6,105 bases of DNA. Origin: Phycisphaerales bacterium (GTDB lineage: Bacteria; Planctomycetota; Phycisphaerae; Sedimentisphaerales; Anaerohalosphaeraceae). The DNA lies in NCBI GenBank assembly GCA_011048645.1, contig DSDR01000316.1:1-6105 (forward strand). Reading direction: 5' to 3'. Of this stretch, positions 1-5,997 are shown piece by piece (positions within the stretch are counted from its first letter, which is position 1; every line of letters starts with the position of its first letter). The notes beneath the pieces are model-generated. The model saw only the letters and a list, made by a program, of their open reading frames with translations, did no database searches and was not told where the DNA came from. A program made the position numbers and the translations under genes.

Positions 1-72
1 CCCATAAAAATTCTCGTTGTCCGACAGCAAAAACTTGAAGAAGGAGGGGGATGGATCGGGACGGGGGAAAAA

Positions 73-1017
73 TCAGGGAATCTTATAAAATTCCGTGCCC
101 GACCGTGTATCAGACAAGATTTGGCCGGTTTTCAGGAGAGTGTCCAGTAATGGACGCACTTGATCGGGGCTGAGGGAAAGCCCGACGCCGATGTCTTCTA
201 ATGAACAGGGATGGCGACGGAGCATGGCAAGAATCGTTTCGGTGTTGCCGGTGAGGTTTGCCGATGCGGCGGGGGCTTGATGACGGCTGAAATCGGCAAT
301 GATTTCGGCTTGCGGGTGCAGTTTTGGGGCGATCTGCTCCAATTCCTGAGGCGAAACCGGCATCGCCTCGGCGTGGGTGGTCGGACGCGCAGCGGTGTTG
401 AGCTGGACTTTGTCCGGGCGGATTTTTGCGACGAGTCGGGCGATGTTTCGAATACGGTCCTCGTCGGTGTTGATCCCCCGACAGAAAAAAACCTCCAGCC
501 AGATTTGGCCGGCGTATTCGTCGCGAAACCGGCATAAGCCATCGATGAAGACCTCGAAATTCAGGTCGGGATGCGGGTTGTTCAGGCGGCGAAAGGTCGC
601 TTCGTCGCCGGCATCGAGCGAGGGCAGTACGACATCTGCCCTGGCGCAGTCCCGCCGAACGTCCGGCTGATACAGCAGCGTGCCGTTGGTGATGACGGCC
701 GCGGGAATGTCGGTCAGTTTTTTGATGCCGTCGATGATGACGCCCAGCTCACTGTGCAAGGTCGGCTCACCTGAGCCGCTGAGGGTGATGTAGTCGGCGG
801 ACAGTCCCTCGTCTAACCGTTGGCGCAATTCAGCCAGTACCGCGTCGGTCGGCACATAGACTTTGCGCTCGAGCGTCAGCGGGGCGTCTTTGCCCAGTTG
901 GCAATAGAGGCAGTTCTGTGTGCAGGTCTTCATCGGGACGATGTCCAGCCCCAGGCTTTGGCCCAGACGACGCGAGCGAACAGGCCCGAACAGATAGTGA
1001 TAGGTTGACTTGGCCAT
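73..1017 (-). CDS. Radical SAM protein of the COG0731 (TYW1/Taw1-like) family
   Basis: Predicted 314-residue radical S-adenosylmethionine enzyme that binds a [4Fe-4S] cluster. The cluster motif C-x3-C-x2-C is C32, C36 and C39 (CTQNCLYC). It is preceded by the family-typical FGPVRSRRLGQSLG stretch and followed by GSGEPTL (81-87), the SAM-binding GGE-like motif, and ITNGTLL (109-115). Roughly residues 258-314 look like a small helix-turn-helix or winged-helix tail. The family is named for archaeal tRNA-wyosine synthase Taw1, but bacterial members have no settled substrate. No cysteine precedes C32, so the extra N-terminal cluster cysteines of Taw1 are absent and a wyosine role is doubtful. I chose the ATG at 1017 because it begins just before the conserved domain and overlaps the kdsA stop by one base (TAATG), which suggests translational coupling. 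The frame is open back to an ATG at 1113, but that part lies inside kdsA. It is the last identified gene of the dapF-kdsA operon. Family call is firm; function is unknown. Confidence 0.9.
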   Translation of the reverse strand: MAKSTYHYLFGPVRSRRLGQSLGLDIVPMKTCTQNCLYCQLGKDAPLTLERKVYVPTDAVLAELRQRLDEGLSADYITLSGSGEPTLHSELGVIIDGIKKLTDIPAAVITNGTLLYQPDVRRDCARADVVLPSLDAGDEATFRRLNNPHPDLNFEVFIDGLCRFRDEYAGQIWLEVFFCRGINTDEDRIRNIARLVAKIRPDKVQLNTAARPTTHAEAMPVSPQELEQIAPKLHPQAEIIADFSRHQAPAASANLTGNTETILAMLRRHPCSLEDIGVGLSLSPDQVRPLLDTLLKTGQILSDTRSGTEFYKIP

Positions 1018-1847
1018 TATGATTTGGGGTCGCGAATCAGGTGATGGATACGGTCGCACATCGAGACCAGCGATTCCACTTCGTTCAGCGGGAGCATACA
1101 GGCCGCATCGCAAAGGGCGTTGGCCGGGTCGGGGTGGATTTCCATAAACAGGGCGTTGGCGCCTGCTGCTGTTGCAGCGCGGGCCAATATCGGGGCCATA
1201 TCGGGCATGCCGGCGCTGGCCGTACCCAATCCGCCCGGCCGCTGGGTACTGTGTGTGGCGTCAAAGACGACCGGACAGCCGATTTGCTGCATCAGCGGGA
1301 TGGCGGTCATATCGTTGACATTGCGGTTGTAGCCGAAAAAGGTGCCCCGTTCGGTCAAGAGAATCTTTTGGTTTCCGGTGGAACGTACCTTTTCGACGCA
1401 GTTTTTCATCTCGTCAGGGCTGACGAACTGGCCTTTTTTGATATTGACGGGCTTTTGTGTCCGGCCGCAGGCGACCAGCAAATCAGTTTGACGACATAAA
1501 AACGCCGGAATCTGAAGGCAATCGACGACCTTGCCGACGGTCTCGGCCTGAGCCGGCTCGTGGACATCGGTCAGGACGGGCAGGCCCGTCTTCGTGCGTA
1601 CGTCATCCAGTATGGCAAGGCCTTTTTCCAGACCGGGACCGCGAAAACTGTCGATGCTTGAGCGATTGGCCTTGTCGAAACTGGCCTTGAAGATCACATC
1701 CACGCCGGTACGCTCCCGGATGCCGAGCAGCGTCTCGGCAATCCGCAGGCATACGTCGCGGCTTTCAATCACGCACGGCCCGGCAATGATAAACAGCGAC
1801 TCATTGAGGCCGACCTTGATTTGTCCAATGTGAAAGGATGAATTCAT
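1017..1847 (-). CDS. kdsA: 3-deoxy-8-phosphooctulonate (Kdo-8-phosphate) synthase
   Basis: Cytoplasmic enzyme condensing phosphoenolpyruvate with D-arabinose 5-phosphate to give Kdo 8-phosphate, the first committed step toward Kdo of the lipopolysaccharide inner core. The protein has 276 residues, normal for the family. Visible motifs are IAGPCVIES (21-29), FKASFDKANRSS (53-64), TDVHE (93-97), NIKKGQF (135-141), TERGTFFGYN (165-174) and FDATHSTQRPGG (195-206). C25, H199, E236 and D247 fit the four metal ligands of the metal-dependent class, exemplified by Aquifex; the metal-independent E. coli type has Asn at the Cys position. It sits 21 bases downstream of dapF, and its TAA stop shares its last base with the ATG of the radical SAM gene. 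Upstream of its ATG there is only a weak GGA-type ribosome site, consistent with translation within a polycistronic message. Its presence indicates an outer membrane containing Kdo. Confidence 0.97.
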   Translation of the reverse strand: MNSSFHIGQIKVGLNESLFIIAGPCVIESRDVCLRIAETLLGIRERTGVDVIFKASFDKANRSSIDSFRGPGLEKGLAILDDVRTKTGLPVLTDVHEPAQAETVGKVVDCLQIPAFLCRQTDLLVACGRTQKPVNIKKGQFVSPDEMKNCVEKVRSTGNQKILLTERGTFFGYNRNVNDMTAIPLMQQIGCPVVFDATHSTQRPGGLGTASAGMPDMAPILARAATAAGANALFMEIHPDPANALCDAACMLPLNEVESLVSMCDRIHHLIRDPKS

Positions 1848-1868
1848 TTTTCTGTCCGCTGATGGGTT

Positions 1869-2744
1869 TTACTCCGGCCAGATGCCGGCAAAGACTTCTG
1901 CGGCCGGGCCGGTCATATAGACGCAGTTATCTTCCTGCCGCCAGTTGAGCTGAAGGTCGCCGCCGGGCAGATGGGCGGTGACGATGCGGTCGCACTGGCC
2001 GATCAGGACGCCCGCCACAGCACACGCGCACGCGCCGGTTCCGCAGGCCAGGGTGACGCCGCTGCCGCGTTCCCAGGTCTTCATCGTCAATTCGTCCGGT
2101 CCCTCGGCCTTGACAAAATGTACATTCACGCGCTGGGGAAACAGCTCATGCCGTTCGATAATTGGTCCCAGATGCGGCAGATCGATGGCGTCCAGGTCTT
2201 CGCAGAAAAAGACGGCGTGCGGATTGCCCATCGACACGCAGGTCATCGACAAGTCCTGGCCCTCGATGTGCAGGGGCAGATTGACTACGGTCGGTGTCTC
2301 GGCGGCCACGGGAATCTGCGTCGATTCGAGGATGGGCTGGCCCATATTGACGCACACCCGACTGACCAGGCCGTCTTGCCCCAGATCCAGTCCGACCGTC
2401 AGAATCCCCCGTCCGGTTTCAATCCGCAGGGAGGTGGGAAATGTTGTTTGTCCCGGCAGCGAGAACTCCGTATCGGTGCGGGCCAGATTGTGATCATAGA
2501 CATATTTGGCCACGCAGCGGATGCCGTTGCCGCACATCGGCGACTCGGAGCCGTCGGCGTTGAACATCCGCATCCGCGCGTCGGCGATCTCGGACGGTTC
2601 AATCAGGATCAGTCCGTCCGAGCCGACGCCGAAATGCCGGTTGCTGATCCGCACCGCCAGATCAGCGGGATTGTCAATGTGTTCGCTGAAGCAATCGACA
2701 TATACATAATCATTGCCCAAGCCGTGCATTTTGGTAAATTGCAT
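1869..2744 (-). CDS. dapF: Diaminopimelate epimerase
   Basis: PLP-independent epimerase converting LL- to meso-diaminopimelate, the penultimate step to lysine and a source of the peptidoglycan cross-linking residue. The protein has 291 residues, slightly longer than the usual 270-280. It opens with the diagnostic MQFTKMHGLGNDYVYVD. Further motifs are GVGSDGLILI (39-48), FNADGSESPMCGNGIRC (61-77) and SMGNPHAVFF (171-180). ERGSGVTLACGTGACA (225-240) carries the second active-site Cys. C71 and C234 are the expected pair of acid-base cysteines in the two pseudo-symmetric halves. The start is supported by a GAGG ribosome site (2752-2755) seven bases before the ATG and by the conserved N-terminus beginning immediately. 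It is the first gene of a leftward operon with kdsA and the radical SAM gene, and is divergent from aroDE. Nothing looks damaged. Confidence 0.97.
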   Translation of the reverse strand: MQFTKMHGLGNDYVYVDCFSEHIDNPADLAVRISNRHFGVGSDGLILIEPSEIADARMRMFNADGSESPMCGNGIRCVAKYVYDHNLARTDTEFSLPGQTTFPTSLRIETGRGILTVGLDLGQDGLVSRVCVNMGQPILESTQIPVAAETPTVVNLPLHIEGQDLSMTCVSMGNPHAVFFCEDLDAIDLPHLGPIIERHELFPQRVNVHFVKAEGPDELTMKTWERGSGVTLACGTGACACAVAGVLIGQCDRIVTAHLPGGDLQLNWRQEDNCVYMTGPAAEVFAGIWPE

Positions 2745-2751
2745 CTTGAGA

Positions 2752-2755
2752 CCTC
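2752..2755 (-). promoter_or_regulatory. Ribosome-binding site of dapF
   Basis: On the minus strand GAGG lies seven bases before the dapF ATG at 2744. This is a good Shine-Dalgarno match and supports that start, which is also where the conserved dapF N-terminus begins. Confidence 0.65.
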
Positions 2756-2784
2756 GCTCTTGAATTCAAATTATAAGTCCGGTC

Positions 2785-2812
2785 ATTATACGCTCAGTCT
2801 TTCGAAAATCAA
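2785..2812 (-). promoter_or_regulatory. Putative sigma-70 type promoter of the dapF operon
   Basis: Read on the minus strand, TTGATT (2812-2807) and a perfect TATAAT (2790-2785) are separated by 16 bases. Transcription would start near 2778, giving a leader of about 34 bases that contains the dapF ribosome site. A second TATAAT lies at 2775-2770 without a good -35 partner. This is a visual consensus match only; sigma factor preferences in the source organism are unknown. Confidence 0.5.
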
Positions 2813-2826
2813 TAGTCAACCCCTCA

Positions 2827-2848
2827 TTCGGGGCGAGTCTGACCCGAA
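2827..2848. promoter_or_regulatory. Inverted repeat between the divergent dapF and aroDE promoters
   Basis: TTCGGG (2827-2832) and CCCGAA (2843-2848) form a perfect 6-bp dyad with a 10-base spacer. It lies between the two divergent promoters, just upstream of both -35 elements, a usual place for a regulator shared by both. Six-base dyads arise often by chance, so the call is weak and no binding protein can be named. Confidence 0.25.
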
Positions 2849-2867
2849 AACAAAGGCATTTTTATCC

Positions 2868-2896
2868 TTGATAATCACGGATTTTGAGGGTATAGA
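2868..2896 (+). promoter_or_regulatory. Putative aroDE promoter giving a nearly leaderless message
   Basis: TTGATA (2868-2873) and TATAGA (2891-2896) are 17 bases apart. The start of transcription would fall around 2902-2905, at or just before the aroDE ATG at 2904. The nearest purine-rich stretch, GAGGG (2886-2890), is 13 bases from the ATG, too far for an ordinary ribosome site, and would not be in this transcript. The two facts together suggest a leaderless mRNA, but another promoter further upstream cannot be excluded. Confidence 0.4.
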
Positions 2897-2903
2897 TTGC
2901 ATT

Positions 2904-4466
2904 ATGACTTACTTGACGGTATCCATAGCCGGCATCGACGCCGACCAGTTCGCCGAGCGGTTTAAGCAGGCCAAGGCCCAGGGGGCCGAGGCCATTGAGG
3001 TGCGTCTGGACGGTCTGGCGGATTTGACGCCGGATTTGGCGGGGCAGTTAATCACTCAGGCCCGCAAGAGCAAATTGCCGGTGATTGCCACTTGTCGTGA
3101 AAAGGATGAGGGCGGGGCGCGCAGTTTTCCGATTGCCGAAAAGACGGCGATTCTGGCCGAATGTATCAAAGCCGGGGCGGAGTTTATAGACTGCGAGCTG
3201 AAAGTTTTTGCAAAAAAAGACGCTTTTGGACCACTTAAAGAGGCTCTCAAGGCGCATCCCGATTGTCGATTGATTTTGTCGGCCCATCGAATGAAAGGAC
3301 GATTTGAGGATATCAATATCCTCTATGAAACCATGCTGAGTCTGTGGCCGATGGCGATCTGTAAGCTGGTCTATCCGGCTCGGCATATCAATGATTGTTT
3401 TGAGGGGCTGGATTTGCTGCATCGGGCCGGCAAGGATATGATTGTTTTTTGTATGGGTCAGGCCGGTTTGATGACCCGCGTGCTTGCCAAAAAGCTGGGG
3501 GCGTTTTTGACGTTTGCCTCACTGGATGAGAACAGTGCGACGGCGGCAGGGCAGATTCCCGTCGGGCAGATGAAACAGTTGTACCGCTGGGATCGACTGG
3601 ATAACGAGACCGAAGTGTTCGGCCTGATTGGCAATCCGGTGTCCCATTCGCTCAGTCCGGCGCTGTTCAATGCGGCCTTTGAGGCCGAAGCCATCAATGC
3701 GGTCTATCTGCCGTTTCGGGTTGAAGGCGACCAGGAGCAGTTTTCCGCGTTTGTTGACGCGATGGTGGAACGGCCGTGGCTGAGCGTCGGGGGGTTTAGC
3801 GTCACGATTCCTCACAAAACGCACGCGCTGGATTACGTCAATCGCAAAGGGGAGTTTGTCGATACTTTGGCGACCTCCATCGGGGCGGCCAATACGCTGA
3901 AAGTGGGCTTTAACGGCATAGTGTGCGGCTACAATACCGACTATGCCGGCGCGATGGATGCATTGACGGCGTCGATCGGAGTTGACCCCCATGCCCTGCA
4001 TCAAATGGAAGTTGCCGTTGTCGGGGCCGGCGGTGTGGCCCGTGCGGTGGTGGCGGGTCTGGTGGATGTCGGTGCGTATGTGACGGTGTATAATCGCACC
4101 GCTAAAAAGGCCGAGTCGCTGGCCGAGGAGTTTCGCTGCAAGGCTGCCGGTTTGGACGCACTGGAGCGGGCCAATCCGGCGGTGATTATCAATTGCACCA
4201 GTTTGGGGATGTATCCGGATGTCGAACAGTGTGCCGTGGAAAAAGGGGTGTTGCGGCCTGATATGACGGTTTTTGATACGGTGTATAATCCGCTTCGCAC
4301 GCGATTGCTTGAGGCCGCTGAAGAAGTCGGCGCCAAAACCATCAGCGGCGCCGAGATGTTCATCCGACAGGCAATAGCCCAATACCACGTCTTTATCGGG
4401 GCCGAACCGGACGAAAAGGTCATCCGATCGGTCGTCATTGATGCCTTGAAATCCAAAACGCCGTGA
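2904..4466 (+). CDS. aroDE: Bifunctional 3-dehydroquinate dehydratase (type I) / shikimate dehydrogenase
   Basis: A 520-residue fusion carrying two consecutive shikimate-pathway steps: dehydration of 3-dehydroquinate, then NADPH-dependent reduction of 3-dehydroshikimate to shikimate. Residues 1 to about 230 are a type I dehydratase. They show EVRLD (32-36), the general-base H128 in LSAHRMKG, the Schiff-base K154 in AICKLVYPA, R192, and Q217 in SATAAGQIP. Residues from about 236 to the end are AroE. They show GNPVSHSLSP with substrate serines S249 and S251, catalytic K305 in TIPHK, N330 in GAANTL, D346 in GYNTD, the nucleotide-binding GAGGVAR (374-380), NRT (397-399) selecting NADP, NCTSLGM (430-436), and Q489. 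All key residues of both halves are present. The frame is open back to 1971, but that part is antisense to dapF; the ATG at 2904 starts right at the conserved MTYLTVSI. The arrangement is known from plants, chlamydiae and planctomycetes. The gene is divergent from dapF. Confidence 0.95.
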   Translation: MTYLTVSIAGIDADQFAERFKQAKAQGAEAIEVRLDGLADLTPDLAGQLITQARKSKLPVIATCREKDEGGARSFPIAEKTAILAECIKAGAEFIDCELKVFAKKDAFGPLKEALKAHPDCRLILSAHRMKGRFEDINILYETMLSLWPMAICKLVYPARHINDCFEGLDLLHRAGKDMIVFCMGQAGLMTRVLAKKLGAFLTFASLDENSATAAGQIPVGQMKQLYRWDRLDNETEVFGLIGNPVSHSLSPALFNAAFEAEAINAVYLPFRVEGDQEQFSAFVDAMVERPWLSVGGFSVTIPHKTHALDYVNRKGEFVDTLATSIGAANTLKVGFNGIVCGYNTDYAGAMDALTASIGVDPHALHQMEVAVVGAGGVARAVVAGLVDVGAYVTVYNRTAKKAESLAEEFRCKAAGLDALERANPAVIINCTSLGMYPDVEQCAVEKGVLRPDMTVFDTVYNPLRTRLLEAAEEVGAKTISGAEMFIRQAIAQYHVFIGAEPDEKVIRSVVIDALKSKTP

Positions 4467-4536
4467 AAAGATTTATTGATTTGTCTTGAATGCGGCACCG
4501 CGGATACCAACACGGGGGCCATTAGTATGTTTGTAA

Positions 4537-4567
4537 GTTATTTTAAAATAACGACTTGTGTTTTTTT
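4537..4567 (+). terminator. AT-rich palindrome followed by T7, possible aroDE terminator
   Basis: GTTATTTTAAAATAAC (4537-4552) is a perfect 16-bp palindrome that can fold as a six-pair stem with a TTAA loop, and seven T residues follow at 4561-4567. The stem is AT-rich and the T run begins eight bases after it, so it is a poor terminator by the usual rules. A perfect palindrome of this type could also be a protein-binding site. It lies 70 bases after the aroDE stop. Confidence 0.35.
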
Positions 4568-4587
4568 GGTCCGAGGCATTGCAAATT

Positions 4588-4618
4588 CAGAAAAAAATGT
4601 GCTTTTCTCTGTTTTTTT
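4588..4618 (+). terminator. Hairpin with T7 tract upstream of perR, possible terminator
   Basis: CAGA (4588-4591) pairs with TCTG (4608-4611). After one mismatch, AAAA (4593-4596) pairs with TTTT (4603-4606), leaving a six-base loop. Seven T residues (4612-4618) follow directly, the geometry of an intrinsic terminator. The stem is short and AT-rich. It would insulate perR from aroDE transcription. Confidence 0.35.
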
Positions 4619-4620
4619 GC

Positions 4621-4649
4621 TTGACAGATAGGAGTTGATACTATTTAGT
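4621..4649 (+). promoter_or_regulatory. Putative perR promoter
   Basis: A perfect TTGACA (4621-4626) is followed after 17 bases by TTTAGT (4644-4649), which matches the -10 consensus at four of six positions. Transcription would begin near 4656, leaving a leader of about 20 bases that includes the AGGA ribosome site (4664-4667), eight bases before the ATG. A dyad overlaps the -10 element, as expected for repression. Confidence 0.5.
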
Positions 4650-4653
4650 ATTG
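4636..4653. promoter_or_regulatory. Dyad overlapping the perR -10, candidate PerR operator
   Basis: ATACTA (4638-4643) and TAGTAT (4646-4651) form a perfect 6-2-6 inverted repeat lying on the presumed -10 element. TTGATA also occurs as a direct repeat at 4635-4640 and 4651-4656. Fur-family repressors commonly bind AT-rich dyads and repress their own gene, so autoregulation is a reasonable inference. The site is not a textbook match to the Bacillus PerR box. The 18 bases 4636-4653 agree at 11 positions with the dyad in front of tpx (5982-5999). Confidence 0.4.
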
Positions 4654-4675
4654 ATAATTAAGCAGGAATAAGCTC

Positions 4676-5128
4676 ATGGAAACAAAAGAACACGACAAGA
4701 CCTGGAATACGAAGCTCAATGCGTTTTATGACCGCTGCCGTCAGGCGGGGCTGAAGATGACGCCGCAGCGGCTGGCCGTTTACAAGGCCTTGATTCAGAC
4801 GGATTTGCATCCGACCGCCGAAGAGGTGTATCAAACGGTGCGTCGGGAGCTTCCCACGATCTCGCTGGATACGGTCAACCGGACATTGCTGACGCTGGCT
4901 GAAATCGGCGCGGCCTTCATCGTCGAGGGGACCGGACAGCCTCGCCGATATGACGGCGGGATGGAAGAACATCAGCATTTTCGCTGTCTGAAATGCGGTA
5001 AAATCATTGATTTTCATTATGAGCCGTATGACCAAATTGAGACGCCGACACACCTTGGCGATTTCAAGGTCATCCGGAAAACGGTCTATTTTGAGGGTTA
5101 TTGTCCAGCGTGTTGTCAGGACAACTGA
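4676..5128 (+). CDS. perR: Fur-family peroxide-responsive regulator, PerR type
   Basis: Cytoplasmic metal-dependent repressor of 150 residues, normal for the Fur family. An N-terminal winged helix (about 15-85) holds GLKMTPQR (25-32) and the recognition-helix region ISLDTVNRTL (62-71). The C-terminal dimerisation and metal domain follows. Against Bacillus subtilis PerR as I recall it, the regulatory metal ligands fit at a constant offset of eight: H45, D93, H99, H101 and D112. The structural zinc cysteines are C104, C107, C143 and C146. Asp at position 112, where iron-sensing Fur proteins usually have Glu, is the residue linked to metal-catalysed oxidation by peroxide, so PerR fits better than Fur or Zur. 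The start is supported by AGGA at 4664-4667, eight bases away. Rubrerythrin follows 47 bases downstream and tpx after that, both classic PerR targets. A dyad over its promoter suggests autoregulation. Peroxide sensing itself is inferred. Confidence 0.9.
   Translation: METKEHDKTWNTKLNAFYDRCRQAGLKMTPQRLAVYKALIQTDLHPTAEEVYQTVRRELPTISLDTVNRTLLTLAEIGAAFIVEGTGQPRRYDGGMEEHQHFRCLKCGKIIDFHYEPYDQIETPTHLGDFKVIRKTVYFEGYCPACCQDN
5112..5125. repeat. Perfect 14-bp dyad at the end of perR
   Basis: GTTGTC and GACAAC flank a two-base AG centre, inside the last codons of perR and ending at the base before its stop. No T tract follows, so it is not an intrinsic terminator. It may be a chance product of the Cys-Cys-Gln-Asp-Asn codons or a binding site upstream of rubrerythrin. 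Confidence 0.25.
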
Positions 5129-5175
5129 TTGTTCAAAACATATAACGTTCACATTTATAAGAAAGAGAGGTTTGT

Positions 5176-5748
5176 ATGTCAGTTAAAGGAACACAGACGG
5201 AGAAGAATTTGTTGACCGCATTTTCGGGTGAATCCCAGGCTCGCAATCGTTATACCTATTTTGCCGGGCAGGCGAAAAAAGAAGGGTATGAGCAGATTGC
5301 GGCCATTTTCTCGGAAACAGCCGACCAGGAAAAGGAGCACGCCAAACGGCTGTTCAAGTTTCTTGAAGGCGGCGAGGTTGAGATCGTCGGCCGTTTCCCG
5401 GCCGGCGTGATCGGCGCCACCGAGGAGAACCTGCAGGAGGCGGCCAACGGCGAAAATTACGAAACGACTGAGATGTATCCCGGTTTTGCCAAAGTGGCTG
5501 AGGAAGAAGGTTTTACGGAAATCGCCGCGGTTTTTCGCAAGATTGCCGTGGCCGAGGCTCGCCACCGCGATCGTTATCTTGCGCTGCGCAAAAATATTCA
5601 GACCGGTCAGGTCTTTAAGCGCGAAAAGCCGCAGCGCTGGATTTGTCGCAATTGCGGTTATGTGCACGAAGGAACAGAAGCGCCGAAGTCGTGCCCGGCC
5701 TGCGCCCATCCTCAGGCTCATTTTGAGCTGGAAGCGGCCAATTATTGA
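5176..5748 (+). CDS. rbr: Rubrerythrin
   Basis: Cytoplasmic non-haem iron peroxidase of 190 residues that reduces hydrogen peroxide to water, with electrons entering through its rubredoxin domain. Residues 1 to about 145 form the four-helix ferritin-like domain with a di-iron site. Expected ligands are E19 in GESQARNRY, E52 and H55 in DQEKEH, E93 and E96 in the NGENYETTEMYP segment, and E127 with H130 in AVAEARH. Residues from about 152 form a rubredoxin-like domain with C157 and C160 (CRNCGYVHEG) and C173 and C176 (CPACAHPQAHFE) binding one iron. It closely resembles my recollection of the Desulfovibrio vulgaris protein. GAGAGG (5165-5170) lies five bases before the ATG and supports the start. 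The 47-base gap after perR holds no convincing promoter, so co-transcription with perR is likely, with a weak promoter near 5131-5159 possible. All ligands are intact. Confidence 0.96.
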   Translation: MSVKGTQTEKNLLTAFSGESQARNRYTYFAGQAKKEGYEQIAAIFSETADQEKEHAKRLFKFLEGGEVEIVGRFPAGVIGATEENLQEAANGENYETTEMYPGFAKVAEEEGFTEIAAVFRKIAVAEARHRDRYLALRKNIQTGQVFKREKPQRWICRNCGYVHEGTEAPKSCPACAHPQAHFELEAANY

Positions 5749-5839
5749 TTGACGGTCGGCTTTTTGAGCGGTTTTTGCCGCACACGATGCCGACGGTACG
5801 GTAAATGGCTAATATGTTCGGAACGTGTTTTGTTTTTTA

Positions 5840-5885
5840 ATGTCCGGGCGTTCGGCTTCGGAGGGGAGATACGACGCCCGGACAT
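5840..5885 (+). terminator. GC-rich 12-bp stem-loop, possible rubrerythrin terminator or structured RNA
   Basis: ATGTCCGGGCGT (5840-5851) and ACGCCCGGACAT (5874-5885) are perfect inverse complements of 12 bp enclosing a 22-base loop that contains CTTCGG. What follows is only moderately T-rich (CTCTATTTTG). A terminator for rubrerythrin, about 90 bases after its stop, is the simplest reading. The large loop and weak T tract leave room for another structured RNA or a small dispersed repeat. The fold is clearly visible; its role is not. Confidence 0.4.
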
Positions 5886-5969
5886 CTCTATTTTGATGGG
5901 AAATCCTGAATTGTATGGGAAACGACGGTTACAAAAAATTAACGGAAATTGTTAAAATCACACTGGCTT

Positions 5970-5997
5970 TTGCGCCTTTTTTGATTATCTTTATAAT
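5970..5997 (+). promoter_or_regulatory. Putative tpx promoter
   Basis: A perfect TATAAT lies at 5992-5997. A poor -35 (TTGCGC, 5970-5975) sits 16 bases upstream. Transcription would start near 6004, giving a leader of about 34 bases to the ATG at 6038. Such a message would lack the 5915 start and make only the short protein. A dyad covers the -10 region. Confidence 0.4.

Larger units (their letters stand above)
4467..4675. other. Intergenic region between aroDE and perR
   Basis: This AT-rich spacer has no credible gene. It contains an AT-rich 16-bp palindrome followed by a T run, a second hairpin with a T run, and then the perR promoter with an overlapping dyad; each is listed separately. 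A 34-codon frame at 4527-4631 lacks a ribosome site and runs through both T tracts, so it is not called. Confidence 0.6.

Noticed and set aside
1..72. Minus-strand reading frame continuing in phase past the radical SAM TGA, and an ATG at positions 5 to 3
   Set aside because: The open stretch is only 24 codons with no recognisable motif, and too little sequence remains to judge a gene starting at the edge.
41..168. Plus-strand AAGGAGGGGG followed by ATG at 51 and a short open frame
   Set aside because: The spacing is only about three bases, the frame is short and antisense to the conserved radical SAM gene.
1018..1113. Longer radical SAM start at 1113
   Set aside because: The added 32 residues lie inside the end of kdsA and do not belong to the family; the overlapping TAATG start fits better.
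1971..2903. Upstream extension of the aroDE frame, about 310 further open codons
   Set aside because: It is antisense to dapF, which has every family motif; the recognisable dehydratase begins at the ATG at 2904.
3519..4388. 289-codon minus-strand open frame opposite aroDE
   Set aside because: It mirrors the coding frame of a clearly real gene and shows no domain or ribosome site of its own.
4527..4631. 34-codon plus-strand frame between aroDE and perR
   Set aside because: No ribosome site, and it runs through two T tracts, hairpins and the perR -35 element; the hydrophobic residues follow from T-rich DNA.
5112..5125. GTTGTC-AG-GACAAC dyad as a perR terminator
   Set aside because: It lies inside the coding sequence and no T tract follows; kept only as a repeat.
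5749..5955. 68-codon plus-strand frame after rubrerythrin
   Set aside because: TTG start without a ribosome site, crosses the long stem-loop, ends inside the tpx upstream region, and resembles no protein I know.
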